Assembly: GCF_040706615.1 (NCBI RefSeq) | Contig: NZ_JAPDRF010000005.1 | Coordinates: 769,492 to 833,491 of the forward strand | Direction of reading: 5' to 3' | Length of the DNA: 64,000 nt | Source of the DNA: Lentisalinibacter sediminis | GTDB lineage: Bacteria > Pseudomonadota > Gammaproteobacteria > Steroidobacterales > Woeseiaceae | Shown here: positions 8,251 through 16,688 of the stretch, piece after piece | How the letters are laid out: each line of letters starts with the position of its first letter | Position numbering within the stretch: the first letter of the stretch is position 1 | Notes under the pieces: model-generated | Seen by the model: the letters and a program-made list of their open reading frames with translations, nothing else | Told to the model about the DNA's origin: nothing | Databases searched by the model: none | Made by a program: the position numbers and the translations under genes

Positions 8251-10746
8251 ATGACCGACGAGCGGGAGAAAGATCCGTTCTCGACCGGGGCAGGACTGGA
8301 ACTCCTCTCACGTGTTTCCGGAAGCGGAGGCGAAGCGCTGATCGGCCGCGAGCTGGGGGGTTACCGCGTAACGGCGCTCATCGCCGAAGGCGGGATGAGC
8401 CGCGTGTACCGGGCAGAGCGCACCGACGGCAGCTTCGAGCGGGACGTTGCCATCAAGGTTTCCCCGGCGAGCGGTCTCAGCCGGGAGTTCCGGGAGCGCT
8501 TCCTGCGCGAGCAGGGCATGCTGGCCGGCCTCAATCACCCCAACATCTGCCAGCTCTACGACGCCCAGGTCACCGAAGAGGGCTGGCCCTACATCGTCAT
8601 GGAACTGGTCGACGGCGTGCCCGTCGACGAGTGGTGCCGCGAGCGGGCGCAGGACCGGGAAGCCGTCGTCCGGCTGATGATCGGGATCGCCGATGCGCTG
8701 GCCTACGCCCATGCCCGGCTGATCGTGCATCGCGACATCAAGCCGTCCAATGTGCTGGTCAACGCGGAGGGTCGCCCGAAGCTACTGGATTTCGGCATCG
8801 CCAAGCTGCTCACGCCGGACGTCAGGGCGCTGACCCGGGTGTCGCCGATGACACCGCGCTATGCGAGCCCCGAGCAGCTCCTCGGCGATGAGGTGACCAT
8901 CGCCTCCGACATCTACCAGCTCGGGCTTCTCTTCTGCGAGATGCTCACGGGCGAGGCGCTGAACCCGGACCAGACGCTGCCGGACGCCATCCAGCGGGCG
9001 GCTGGCGGACACGCCGTATTGATACCAGCGCCCCTACGCCAGCGTCTGCCCCGGGAACTCGTTCTGATCCTGGAGCAGTGCCTCAGGGTGGCGCCCTCGG
9101 AGCGCTACGCGGACGCCAACGCGCTGAAGAACGACCTCGAGGCGTGGCTGCGGGGCTTCCCGGTCAGCGCTGCCGGCCAGGGGGCCGGTTACCGCTTCCG
9201 CAAGTTGCTGGGCCGGAACCGGGCGACGGCGTTTACCGCGGCACTCGCAGCCGTGGCGATCGTCGGTGGCACGGCCTGGTACACCTGGCAGTTGCGCGAG
9301 GCGAGAACAAACGCCCAGATGCAGGCAGAGGCCGCAGCCCGGCAGGCCGACCGGGCCGGCAGGGTCTCGGCGTTCCTCGTCGATCTGCTGGCGGCCCCGG
9401 CACCCGAGAACGCGCGCGGCGAGGTGATTACCGCCAGACAGGTGCTCGATCGGGGTGTCGAGAAACTGGCAGGCGTAACCGGGATGGACGCCGATGTGCG
9501 TTCGAGTCTTCTGCTCACGATGGCAAGGTCGTACAAATCCCTCGGCGAGTACGATGAAGGCTCCAGGCTGCTGGACGAAGCCCTCGAACTGCGGCGCGGC
9601 GCTGACGGTGCGGACGCGCTCTGGTTCGCGGGCGCGCTGCAGGAGAAAGGCGATATTGCGCGGCTTTCCGGCAACTTCGAACAGGCCCTCGGCACGCTCG
9701 GGGAGGCGTTGGCCTACGCAAGGCGGGACGACGGCAGGGAAGCGCAGCATAGACGGGGCAGTATTCTCGATACGCTCGGAGTCGTGGCAACGGAACTCGA
9801 CCGGTTGGGGGTGGCGCAGGACTATTACCAGGAGGCGCTCGCCCTCCGTACCGAGGTTCTCGGGCCCGACCACGTCGACACGCTTACGACTCTCGCGAAC
9901 ATCGGCGGCATCTACACCACGCAAGGCAGACACGAAGAGGCCCTGCCGCTGTACCAGCGAGCCGTTACCACCACGGAGAGGGTACTGGGGCCGGACCATC
10001 CGAATCTCCCGCCGCTGCTGGACGGACTGGCGAACAGCTACCGGAATACCGGCCGCATGGAGGAAGCCCTGGCGGTTACGCAGCGGTCGGTGACGCTCGC
10101 CCGTACCCTTCACGGTCCGGATCACCCGGAGGTGGCCTACACGCTTTCGGGCCTTGCGATCCTGCACGGTCGCAGTGGCGATCATGAGGCGGCGGCCGGG
10201 GTGATCGAGGAGGTCGTGCGCATCCTGTCAGAGGCACTGGGCGACGATCATCCGCACACTGCTTTCAATCGTCTCCGCCTCGCCAACTACTCCCTGCGAC
10301 TCGGCCGGTATGACGAGGCCGAAGCGCTGATCGAGCAAATCCGACCCGTCTATGCCGACATGTCCCCTTCGATGCTCTCCGGTCGCGCCACGCTCGCGCT
10401 GGTGACCGCGCGACTGTACGCGCAGACCGCCCGCCCGCAGGCCGCGATCGACCAGTATCGGCTGGCGGCCGGTATCCGTGCCGAGGTGTTCGGCCCGGAC
10501 AGCCCCAACATAGCCGGGCCGATCATCGAGACTGCGGCCCTGCAGGCAGAGACCGGCGATCTCGAGGGCGCTGCGGAGAGCTACCGGCGTGGTATCGTGG
10601 TCCTCGCCGCGGCCCTCGGCGAGGCGGATCCGGAAGTCGTCCGGCACATGGAATCGCTCGCCGCCGTGCTTGGCAGGGCAGGGCGTGAAGAGGACGTGCG
10701 CCTGCTCGAGGCCCGCATTGAATCGCTGCGTGCGGGCAGTCTCTAG
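8251..10746 (+). CDS. Membrane-anchored Ser/Thr protein kinase with TPR sensor domain
   Basis: 831 residues from the ATG at 8251, which has a G-rich ribosome site; the frame is open further left but overlaps the divergent cysteine synthase gene. The Hanks-type kinase domain spans about residues 38-305 with VAIK Lys69, HRDIKPSN at 160 and DFG at 180. A single transmembrane helix follows at about 326-346, then an extracytoplasmic region of tetratricopeptide repeats of the '..ALGPDHPD..' kinesin-light-chain type (from about 480). A short motif, DPFSTGAGL, precedes the kinase domain and recurs in the paralogue at 52831. The ECF-like sigma gene 57 bp downstream, on the same strand, is probably its functional partner. 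Confidence 0.9.
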   Translation: MTDEREKDPFSTGAGLELLSRVSGSGGEALIGRELGGYRVTALIAEGGMSRVYRAERTDGSFERDVAIKVSPASGLSREFRERFLREQGMLAGLNHPNICQLYDAQVTEEGWPYIVMELVDGVPVDEWCRERAQDREAVVRLMIGIADALAYAHARLIVHRDIKPSNVLVNAEGRPKLLDFGIAKLLTPDVRALTRVSPMTPRYASPEQLLGDEVTIASDIYQLGLLFCEMLTGEALNPDQTLPDAIQRAAGGHAVLIPAPLRQRLPRELVLILEQCLRVAPSERYADANALKNDLEAWLRGFPVSAAGQGAGYRFRKLLGRNRATAFTAALAAVAIVGGTAWYTWQLREARTNAQMQAEAAARQADRAGRVSAFLVDLLAAPAPENARGEVITARQVLDRGVEKLAGVTGMDADVRSSLLLTMARSYKSLGEYDEGSRLLDEALELRRGADGADALWFAGALQEKGDIARLSGNFEQALGTLGEALAYARRDDGREAQHRRGSILDTLGVVATELDRLGVAQDYYQEALALRTEVLGPDHVDTLTTLANIGGIYTTQGRHEEALPLYQRAVTTTERVLGPDHPNLPPLLDGLANSYRNTGRMEEALAVTQRSVTLARTLHGPDHPEVAYTLSGLAILHGRSGDHEAAAGVIEEVVRILSEALGDDHPHTAFNRLRLANYSLRLGRYDEAEALIEQIRPVYADMSPSMLSGRATLALVTARLYAQTARPQAAIDQYRLAAGIRAEVFGPDSPNIAGPIIETAALQAETGDLEGAAESYRRGIVVLAAALGEADPEVVRHMESLAAVLGRAGREEDVRLLEARIESLRAGSL

Positions 10747-10803
10747 CGCCGGGCGGCATCCGCCTGATTGCCAGCGGCCCGCGGCATGGCGCAAGCTACG
10801 GCG

Positions 10804-11358
10804 ATGACCTCCCAGATTACGCTTCTCCTCGATTCCCACCGCGCAGGTGATGCGGATGCGCTGGATCGCCTCGCCGCTGCCCTCTACCCCGAGCTCAAGG
10901 CCATGGCCCGCCGCCGCACCGCCGGCAAGCCGGGCCTGGGGGCCACCACCCTGGTGCAGGAGACCTTCCTGAAGCTGCTCTCCGGCGGCGAACTGCAGCC
11001 GGAGGACCGGCGGCAGTTCTTCGCGCTGGCGGCGACGATCATGCGCCAGGTCATCGTCGACGAGGTCCGCTACGCCATGGCCGGCAAGCGCGACGGCCGC
11101 GAGGTGACGCTGACCGAGTCCGTCATGCCGACGGAGTCCCGGGAGAAGGCGGAGTTCCTGCTGGAAGTCGACGAGATGCTGGGCATCCTGGAAGCCGAGG
11201 ACGAACGCCTGGCCCGGGTGTTCGAGTGCCGCTACTTCGCCGGCCTGACGACCGGCGAGACCGCCGAGGCGCTCGGCGTCTCCGAGCGCTCGGTCGAGCG
11301 GTTCTGGTCGTCCGCGCGTTCCCGCATCGCGGAGCTGATGGAGGACACCAGGGAGTAG
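10804..11358 (+). CDS. ECF-type sigma factor (kinase-associated group)
   Basis: 184 residues from ATG 10804, chosen because 'MTSQITLLLDSHRAGDADAL' aligns with the usual start of this group; ATGs at 10768 and 10786 are alternatives. Sigma region 2 is seen in 'LYPELKAMARRR' and 'TTLVQETFLKLL', and region 4 as a helix-turn-helix in 'GLTTGETAEALGVSERSVER'. This matches the ECF-like family that usually sits beside TPR-containing Ser/Thr kinases, where phosphorylation is thought to control the sigma factor. Here it follows the kinase gene, and no anti-sigma gene is present. Target promoters are unknown. Confidence 0.85.
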   Translation: MTSQITLLLDSHRAGDADALDRLAAALYPELKAMARRRTAGKPGLGATTLVQETFLKLLSGGELQPEDRRQFFALAATIMRQVIVDEVRYAMAGKRDGREVTLTESVMPTESREKAEFLLEVDEMLGILEAEDERLARVFECRYFAGLTTGETAEALGVSERSVERFWSSARSRIAELMEDTRE

Positions 11359-11503
11359 AGCTGCCGGCGCCGGCCGGAGGCTGCATCCGCCCGCCGGCCC
11401 GCGCACTCCCGGAACAACGCCTTGCCGCCGCCGGGCACGAGCTGCTCGCGCACATCCGGGTCGGGGTCGCTGCGCTCCCCCGTCTGCCGAGGGCGCCTGG
11501 GCA

Positions 11504-12808
11504 TCAGTAGTAGTGCTCCAGCGATAGGGTGATACGGTCTCGGTCGGCGAACTGGCCGAACAGGCCGTCGGCATCCCCGTGGAAAGCATCGAAGCCGATA
11601 CGGAGACTGGTCTCGTCGCCGACCAGCCAGGTGAGCGCGCCGCGTACCATGCCGTCACCCTGCCCCACGTCGCCGTACCAGCGCAGCTCCGCCGACAGGC
11701 GGTCGTGGGCGAAGTTTCGCCGCAGGAACAGCGTGGCGAGGCGGTCCGTGGCCGGGCGCACCAGCCCGGCGGGCGCGGACTGGATGTGGTCCACGAGGTA
11801 CTGCAGGCTGACGAAGGTATCGAAGGGCCCGCGGAAGTCCACGCCGAGTCCGGCCGTGTGCTGGTCCAGCGGTTCGGCGGCGAGCACGCCGCCGCGACTC
11901 AGGTTGAACTCCCGGCCGGGCCGCAACGCGAGTTCCGTCCTCAGCACGAACCGCCCGAGGGAGTAGGCGGCGCTCAGTCCGTAGAGCTCGCGGCGCTCGT
12001 AGTAGCGTTCGAGCACCGGCCCGGCCGGAGAGACCTTCACCCTTCCCAGGGGCTCGAAGTCGGAACCGGAGATCGCCACCAGCGCCAGGTCCCATCCGCC
12101 CAGCGTGCGGGAAAGTCGGAGGCCGACGGCGGAGTCCTCAAGACCGTGCTCCGGTTTGTCGGTGCGCACCGGCAGACCGGGTGTGCCGGCGGGTGTGCCG
12201 TAACGGAAACGCGGCGCGGTCAGTTCGAACCAGGCGCCGTCGGCCGGAATCTCGTGCCCGGTAGCATCCGGGATCCAGGCGAACTCCGTGCGCCACGGGC
12301 CGATATAGAGATCGGCGTAGGCGCTCCAGAGGCCGATGCGCGAATCCGCGAAGTCCGCCAGGATGAACTCCCGGAAGTGCTGCGGGTTGAGGGTATCGAG
12401 GACCTTGAGCCCGTCGAGGACGCCCCAGACGATCTGCTGCTTGCCGAGGCGCAGCAGGCCGCCGGGGAGGAAGAATTCGACGTAGGCGTCGCGGAGCTCC
12501 GCAACCACGTCGTCGCCGATGGCCGCCGGCCGGGACGCCGTCGCGTAAGTGTCGGTGTCCGGTTCGCCGGGCACCAGGCGGTCGCGGCCGTCCCAGACGA
12601 GGCGGGCGGAGGCGACCAGCCGCGCACCTTCGCCGAGCGCGGTCTCGACGGCGGGCTCGAGTTCCAGGCGGGTGCTCAGGGTGTCGTCCGTGCTCGTCGC
12701 GTGCCCGTAGTGCAGCGCCGTGCGCAGTTCCGCATTGCCGGCTCCGTGGGCCGTGCCGGTCATGGCGAGCAGTGCGATCAGGGGCAGGCATCTCATGACC
12801 GTCTCCAT
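11504..12808 (-). CDS. DUF1302-family outer-membrane protein
   Basis: About 434 residues with a signal peptide ('MRCLPLIALLAMTGTAHGAG'). The mature part is rich in alternating polar and aromatic strands ending in 'DRITLSLEHYY', a C-terminal aromatic residue typical of beta-barrels. 'LLRLGKQQIVWGVLDGLKVL' with 'NPQHFREFI' is the conserved core of DUF1302. The ATG at 12808 has AGGGGG six bases upstream; an ATG at 12814 is possible. It starts just after the stop of the RND gene, so the two are translationally linked. Genes of this family regularly accompany RND transporters and LolA-like proteins and are presumed to help export an apolar compound or lipid across the outer membrane. Confidence 0.85.
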   Translation of the reverse strand: METVMRCLPLIALLAMTGTAHGAGNAELRTALHYGHATSTDDTLSTRLELEPAVETALGEGARLVASARLVWDGRDRLVPGEPDTDTYATASRPAAIGDDVVAELRDAYVEFFLPGGLLRLGKQQIVWGVLDGLKVLDTLNPQHFREFILADFADSRIGLWSAYADLYIGPWRTEFAWIPDATGHEIPADGAWFELTAPRFRYGTPAGTPGLPVRTDKPEHGLEDSAVGLRLSRTLGGWDLALVAISGSDFEPLGRVKVSPAGPVLERYYERRELYGLSAAYSLGRFVLRTELALRPGREFNLSRGGVLAAEPLDQHTAGLGVDFRGPFDTFVSLQYLVDHIQSAPAGLVRPATDRLATLFLRRNFAHDRLSAELRWYGDVGQGDGMVRGALTWLVGDETSLRIGFDAFHGDADGLFGQFADRDRITLSLEHYY

Positions 12809-12818
12809 TGCCATCCCC

Positions 12819-15800
12819 CTAGTAGCCCGGGAGCCCGCGCTGCAGGCTGCCTTGCCGGAACAGGTGCTCCGGGAGGTCATCCAGGTACTCGACCGTCTCG
12901 AAGTCGAAGACGGTCCGCGACCCCGTCTGGTGGTTCACCGCCTCGATGCCGGTGGCCGTCCAGTAGCCGTCGATGTTCTCGACCGCCGCGACGGTGACGG
13001 TCTTCAGCGGCCGGCTGTCGCGGTCCGCGAAATCGATCGACACCGGCAGCCAGGTCTCGCCGTCGACGACGGCCTCGAAGCCGCCGTAGCCGAGTTCCTG
13101 GGCAATGGCGTCGGTGCGCGGCGTGCCGGAGAGGCGGTACAGCACGCCGCAGGCTGTTGCCGCGCGGCCCTCGTAACGAAACTCGTAGTCGGCGAGGTCG
13201 AACTTGAGCTCCGATTGCATGTCGCCGTAGCTGAAGTCCGTACCCTGGAAAGCTTTCCAGCGGTCGCCTGCTGGAATGCGGCGCGTCTTGCGCGTGGCAG
13301 GAATATGGAGCCAGCGCGGATCCTCGGCGCCCTCGGCGTGAAGGTCGTGGACGAGGAACGCAGTCCCCCGCCCCATCTTCGGCGCCGTGTAGGTGATCCG
13401 GGTTCGCCGCGCCTGCTCATCGTTGAGCTTCATGATCACCGCCGTGCGCTCGGTAGGCCGGCCACTGCGCGGCTCGACGGTGATCTGCACCAGCCGTTCC
13501 GTCGCGGTGCCCTCCGGCCGCGCGGCGACCCGCTCCGCTATCTCCCGGCCGGTGGGCGTCTCGGCGCGTGACTCCGCCGGCACCGCGCCGAGTGCGAGAG
13601 CCAGAGCGATGATCGCTGCCGCGGCGCCGCCGGTGGATGCCGACGCGGTCCGCAGCAGCCGGCCGCGCAGCCACTGCCTGACGGCGAACAGCGCGGGTAC
13701 GATGAACAGCGCCGTGAGGAAGCTCGCGAAGGCGGCCACCGTCACCAGACCGCCGAAGCGCTGCAGCGTGGGCAGCTCGCTGGTGAGCAGCACCGCGAAG
13801 CCGAGCCCGAGGGCGGCGGCGTTGAAGAAGCAGGCGCGGGCGGTGCCCGGCATCGCCGTTGCAATGGCCTCGCCGAGGTCCTCGTCGAAGGCCCGCAGCG
13901 CGTGCCGGATGCGGTCGATGAGGTGGATGGCGAAGTCCACCCCCACGCCTACCGATATCGCCGCGAACATGGACGTGGCGGGCTCGAGGAACACGCCGAG
14001 ATAACCCATCACGCCGTAGAGCACCAGCACCGTGAAGCTCACCGGCACGAGTGCGATCACGCCGGCCCAGATCCTGCCGAAGGTGAGACAGGAGATGGCG
14101 AGTACCATCGCGAGCGACAGTCCGACGCTGAGGAAATGGGAATCCTGCAGGCGGCTCATCCAGTGGTAGCCGATGTTGACGTCGCCGGCCAGCGTGGCCG
14201 TCAGTCCGCTGCCATCGAACTCCTTCCGCACGTACTGCTGCAGAGCCTCGACGGTGGGCGCCGTCTGGGAGTAGTAGTGGGCATCGAGCACGCCGCGCAC
14301 GAGCGCCGTGCGGTAGTCGCCGTCGATCTCCTCGGCGAGGTCGCCCGGGTCGCCGGTCACCTCGTAGAGGAAGAGATACTGGCCCACGGCGTCGTCGCCG
14401 GCGGGCAGCACCCGGGCCGTGCCGGTCGCCTCTATGGCCCCGTGCAGCAGGCCGATGTAATCGGCGATCGAGACCGTCTTCTGCACGTGGGGCAGTGATT
14501 CGAAGTAGCCCTGCAGCGCGAGGATGCGCTCCATCGCCTCGCCGGTCAGCAGCCCCTCGGGCTCGTCCGCCTCCACGATCACGTCCAGGAACGCGGTGCC
14601 CGCGAAGCGCTCGTTGATGCGCTCGTCGGCGATGCGCAGCGGTTCGTCGGCGGCGAAGTTCTCCACCTGGGAGCGGTCGATGCGCAGCTGCAGCGCGCCC
14701 GCGGCGGCCACGGCGACCAGCAGCGCGAAAGGGCCGAGCACCAGCGCCGGCCGCGCGGCGCTCCAGTTGCCGATGCGGGCGAAGAGGCGGCCGATCGGGT
14801 CGGGCCGGCGCATGCGCCAGTCGGCGAATGCCGGGCTGGGCGCGGGCTTCAGCAGCACCAGGGCGTTGGGCAGCACGAGTACCGAGAAGGCCCAGGCGAG
14901 GCCCACGCCCAGCATGGCGTACCAGGCGAACGCCGTGATGGGCGGCATGATGGAGGCGATGCCGATGCCGGCGAAGCCGGCCATGGTGGTCAGTGTGGTG
15001 AGTGTAATCGGCCGCGCCATCTCGACCATGGCCCGGATTACCTGTTCGCGCGCGTCGCCGTTCGGATGCCGGGCGCGGAGCACATAGTAGGCCGTGAGGA
15101 TGTGGATGGCGTCCGCTACCGAGATCGCCACGAGGATCACCGGCAGTGCATTGGTGATGGCGAAATACGGTGTGCCGGCCCAGGCCATGATCCCCAGGGC
15201 GCCGCCGGCGGAGCCGAGTATCACGAATACGGGCCCCAGCAGCGCCGTGGTCCGGCGGAAGGCGAGGTAGATGAAGCCGAGTACCAGCAGGAAGACCAGC
15301 GGCTGCAGCTTGCGCGCGTCCCGGTCGATATAGGCGCCGAGGTAGCCGCTGACGGCGGCCGGGCCGGCGACCAGGAGTTCCGCCGGGCCGCGGTCGTATT
15401 CGCGCACGAGGCGCCGCACCGCCTCGTAGGTCTCGGCGGCGAGGTCGTCGTCGATCAGCTCCGCCATGATGACGGCGCCGGTCTCGTCGGCGCTCACCAG
15501 TGCATCGACGTGCGGCGGCATGGCCCGCCAGCGCTGCGCGGCCTCGGCGGCGGCCGTCGCGGCTGGTGGGCCACTGCGGTCTACGTAGCGCTCGACGTAA
15601 ACGGCGCCGTCCTCGCCGCGAATCGAGGATTCGGTGGCGATGCTCGCCACCCGGTCGGGGCGGATGTTGGGGATACGCGCCACGCGCTCCGAGACCTCCC
15701 GCACCAGTTCCAGTATCTGCGGGCGGAAGACCGAGCCGCCGTCGGTGGTCATGACGGCTATGGCCATCGGCTTGGAGATGCCGAAGAGTTCCTCCGCACG

Positions 15801-15986
15801 GTCGTTCGCAAGCACCGAGGGGTGATCGTCCGGGATGAAGGCCTCCACCGAGGTGTCCTTGACCAGCCTCGTGAGGCCGGCGACGCACAGCGCGATAATC
15901 AGCAGTCCCGCCGCCAGTGTGACGGCCGGCCGGGCAACGACGCGCCGGAAGAAGCGCTCGGTGAAGTCGCGGTCGAGGAACATCAT
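12819..15986 (-). CDS. RND/MMPL transporter fused to LolA-like outer-membrane lipoprotein-sorting domain
   Basis: 1055 residues. Residues 1 to about 780 form a complete RND-superfamily transporter of the MMPL type: two halves, each with one membrane helix, a large periplasmic loop and five clustered helices ('NALPVILVAISVADAIHILT' in the first half, 'SVGVGVDFAIHLIDRIRHAL' in the second). After a hydrophobic segment near 785-805 that looks like a leftover signal peptide (AAAAIIALALALGAVPAESRA), residues 809-1055 form a LolA-like lipoprotein-sorting domain ('LHIPATRKTRRIPAGDRWKAF', 'TDFSYGDMQ'). These are normally separate neighbouring genes. ATGA overlap with the thioesterase gene upstream; GGAG precedes the start. 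Confidence 0.85.
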   Translation of the reverse strand: MMFLDRDFTERFFRRVVARPAVTLAAGLLIIALCVAGLTRLVKDTSVEAFIPDDHPSVLANDRAEELFGISKPMAIAVMTTDGGSVFRPQILELVREVSERVARIPNIRPDRVASIATESSIRGEDGAVYVERYVDRSGPPAATAAAEAAQRWRAMPPHVDALVSADETGAVIMAELIDDDLAAETYEAVRRLVREYDRGPAELLVAGPAAVSGYLGAYIDRDARKLQPLVFLLVLGFIYLAFRRTTALLGPVFVILGSAGGALGIMAWAGTPYFAITNALPVILVAISVADAIHILTAYYVLRARHPNGDAREQVIRAMVEMARPITLTTLTTMAGFAGIGIASIMPPITAFAWYAMLGVGLAWAFSVLVLPNALVLLKPAPSPAFADWRMRRPDPIGRLFARIGNWSAARPALVLGPFALLVAVAAAGALQLRIDRSQVENFAADEPLRIADERINERFAGTAFLDVIVEADEPEGLLTGEAMERILALQGYFESLPHVQKTVSIADYIGLLHGAIEATGTARVLPAGDDAVGQYLFLYEVTGDPGDLAEEIDGDYRTALVRGVLDAHYYSQTAPTVEALQQYVRKEFDGSGLTATLAGDVNIGYHWMSRLQDSHFLSVGLSLAMVLAISCLTFGRIWAGVIALVPVSFTVLVLYGVMGYLGVFLEPATSMFAAISVGVGVDFAIHLIDRIRHALRAFDEDLGEAIATAMPGTARACFFNAAALGLGFAVLLTSELPTLQRFGGLVTVAAFASFLTALFIVPALFAVRQWLRGRLLRTASASTGGAAAAIIALALALGAVPAESRAETPTGREIAERVAARPEGTATERLVQITVEPRSGRPTERTAVIMKLNDEQARRTRITYTAPKMGRGTAFLVHDLHAEGAEDPRWLHIPATRKTRRIPAGDRWKAFQGTDFSYGDMQSELKFDLADYEFRYEGRAATACGVLYRLSGTPRTDAIAQELGYGGFEAVVDGETWLPVSIDFADRDSRPLKTVTVAAVENIDGYWTATGIEAVNHQTGSRTVFDFETVEYLDDLPEHLFRQGSLQRGLPGY

Positions 15987-16564
15987 TCCGCTCCTGCCAG
16001 ACCGGGCGCCACGTCCCGGGCCTCGGCGGCGTGGGTTGCCGCCGTGTCGAAGATGCGTTTCTCGAGCGTCAGCCAGTCACGCAGGTAGGCGGGCGGCGCG
16101 GGCCGCTCCGCGCCCGGGCGCACGGCGGTGACCACCTCGACGGCCGGCACCCATTCGCGGCGACGGCGCATCGCGGCCCTCGTCGTGCCGACGGCCACGC
16201 AGCGGTCCGAGGCGTCGATAAACGCGTGTTCCAGGAAAAACCAGCGATGGTCCCAGTACAGCAGGCGCGTGCGCACCCGGTAGAGCTGAAACACCCGCAG
16301 CGAATAGCGGAAGCGCACCACGCTGCCGCCGAGCAGCGCGGCCCAGCCGTACTGACGCATGGCAGCGACGACGCCCATACGGGTCATCCACTCCGTCCGC
16401 GCCACATCCATGATCTGCAGGTAGCGGCCGTTGTTCATGTGGCCGAAGGCGTCCAGGTCGTTGAACCAGACGCGGAAACGGCTCTCGGCCGGCTCCTCGG
16501 GGTGTATCCCTGCGCCGAGCAGGCCGTAGAGGTAGGCCCGCAGCAGGCGGAAGTAGAGGTTCAT
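15983..16564 (-). CDS. Hot-dog fold acyl-CoA thioesterase
   Basis: 193 residues. The hot-dog domain shows 'FNDLDAFGHMNNGRYLQIMD', the conserved catalytic region of 4-hydroxybenzoyl-CoA thioesterase relatives (the Asp of DAFGHMNN), close to the THEM6-like subgroup. The N terminus has a hydrophobic stretch (LLRAYLYGLLGAG) that may attach it to the membrane. The ATG at 16564 is preceded by GGAGGAG. It is the first gene of the leftward operon with the RND fusion and DUF1302 genes, suggesting that the exported substrate is, or is derived from, a fatty acyl compound. Its exact substrate is unknown. Confidence 0.82.
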   Translation of the reverse strand: MNLYFRLLRAYLYGLLGAGIHPEEPAESRFRVWFNDLDAFGHMNNGRYLQIMDVARTEWMTRMGVVAAMRQYGWAALLGGSVVRFRYSLRVFQLYRVRTRLLYWDHRWFFLEHAFIDASDRCVAVGTTRAAMRRRREWVPAVEVVTAVRPGAERPAPPAYLRDWLTLEKRIFDTAATHAAEARDVAPGLAGAE

Positions 16565-16640
16565 TGCTTTTTTCTCCTCCGATCTCGATGGCCGTCCGCC
16601 GTCGGGCGAACGCCGTTCATGACTCCCCTGTTGAGAGAGA

Positions 16641-16681
16641 TCGGAAAAGAAACCAGAAACCCGCCAGACGGGGTGGGCGGG
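16641..16681 (-). terminator. Possible rho-independent terminator after the Rieske oxygenase gene
   Basis: Read leftward, CCCGCC and GGCGGG form a stem around a 10-base loop, followed by a T-rich tract (TTTCTGGTTTCTTTT). It lies 8 bp beyond the stop of the gene ending at 16689. The stem is short. Confidence 0.45.
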
Positions 16682-16688
16682 GGAGTGC

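Noticed and set aside
11359..11503. GC-rich convergent gap after the sigma-factor gene, examined for a terminator
   Set aside because: Several short GC palindromes exist but none is followed by a T-tract; nothing could be called.
13417..15888. Leftward 823-codon frame overlapping the RND fusion in another register
   Set aside because: Very rich in Arg and Gly with no hydrophobic segments, whereas the RND frame shows all expected membrane helices.
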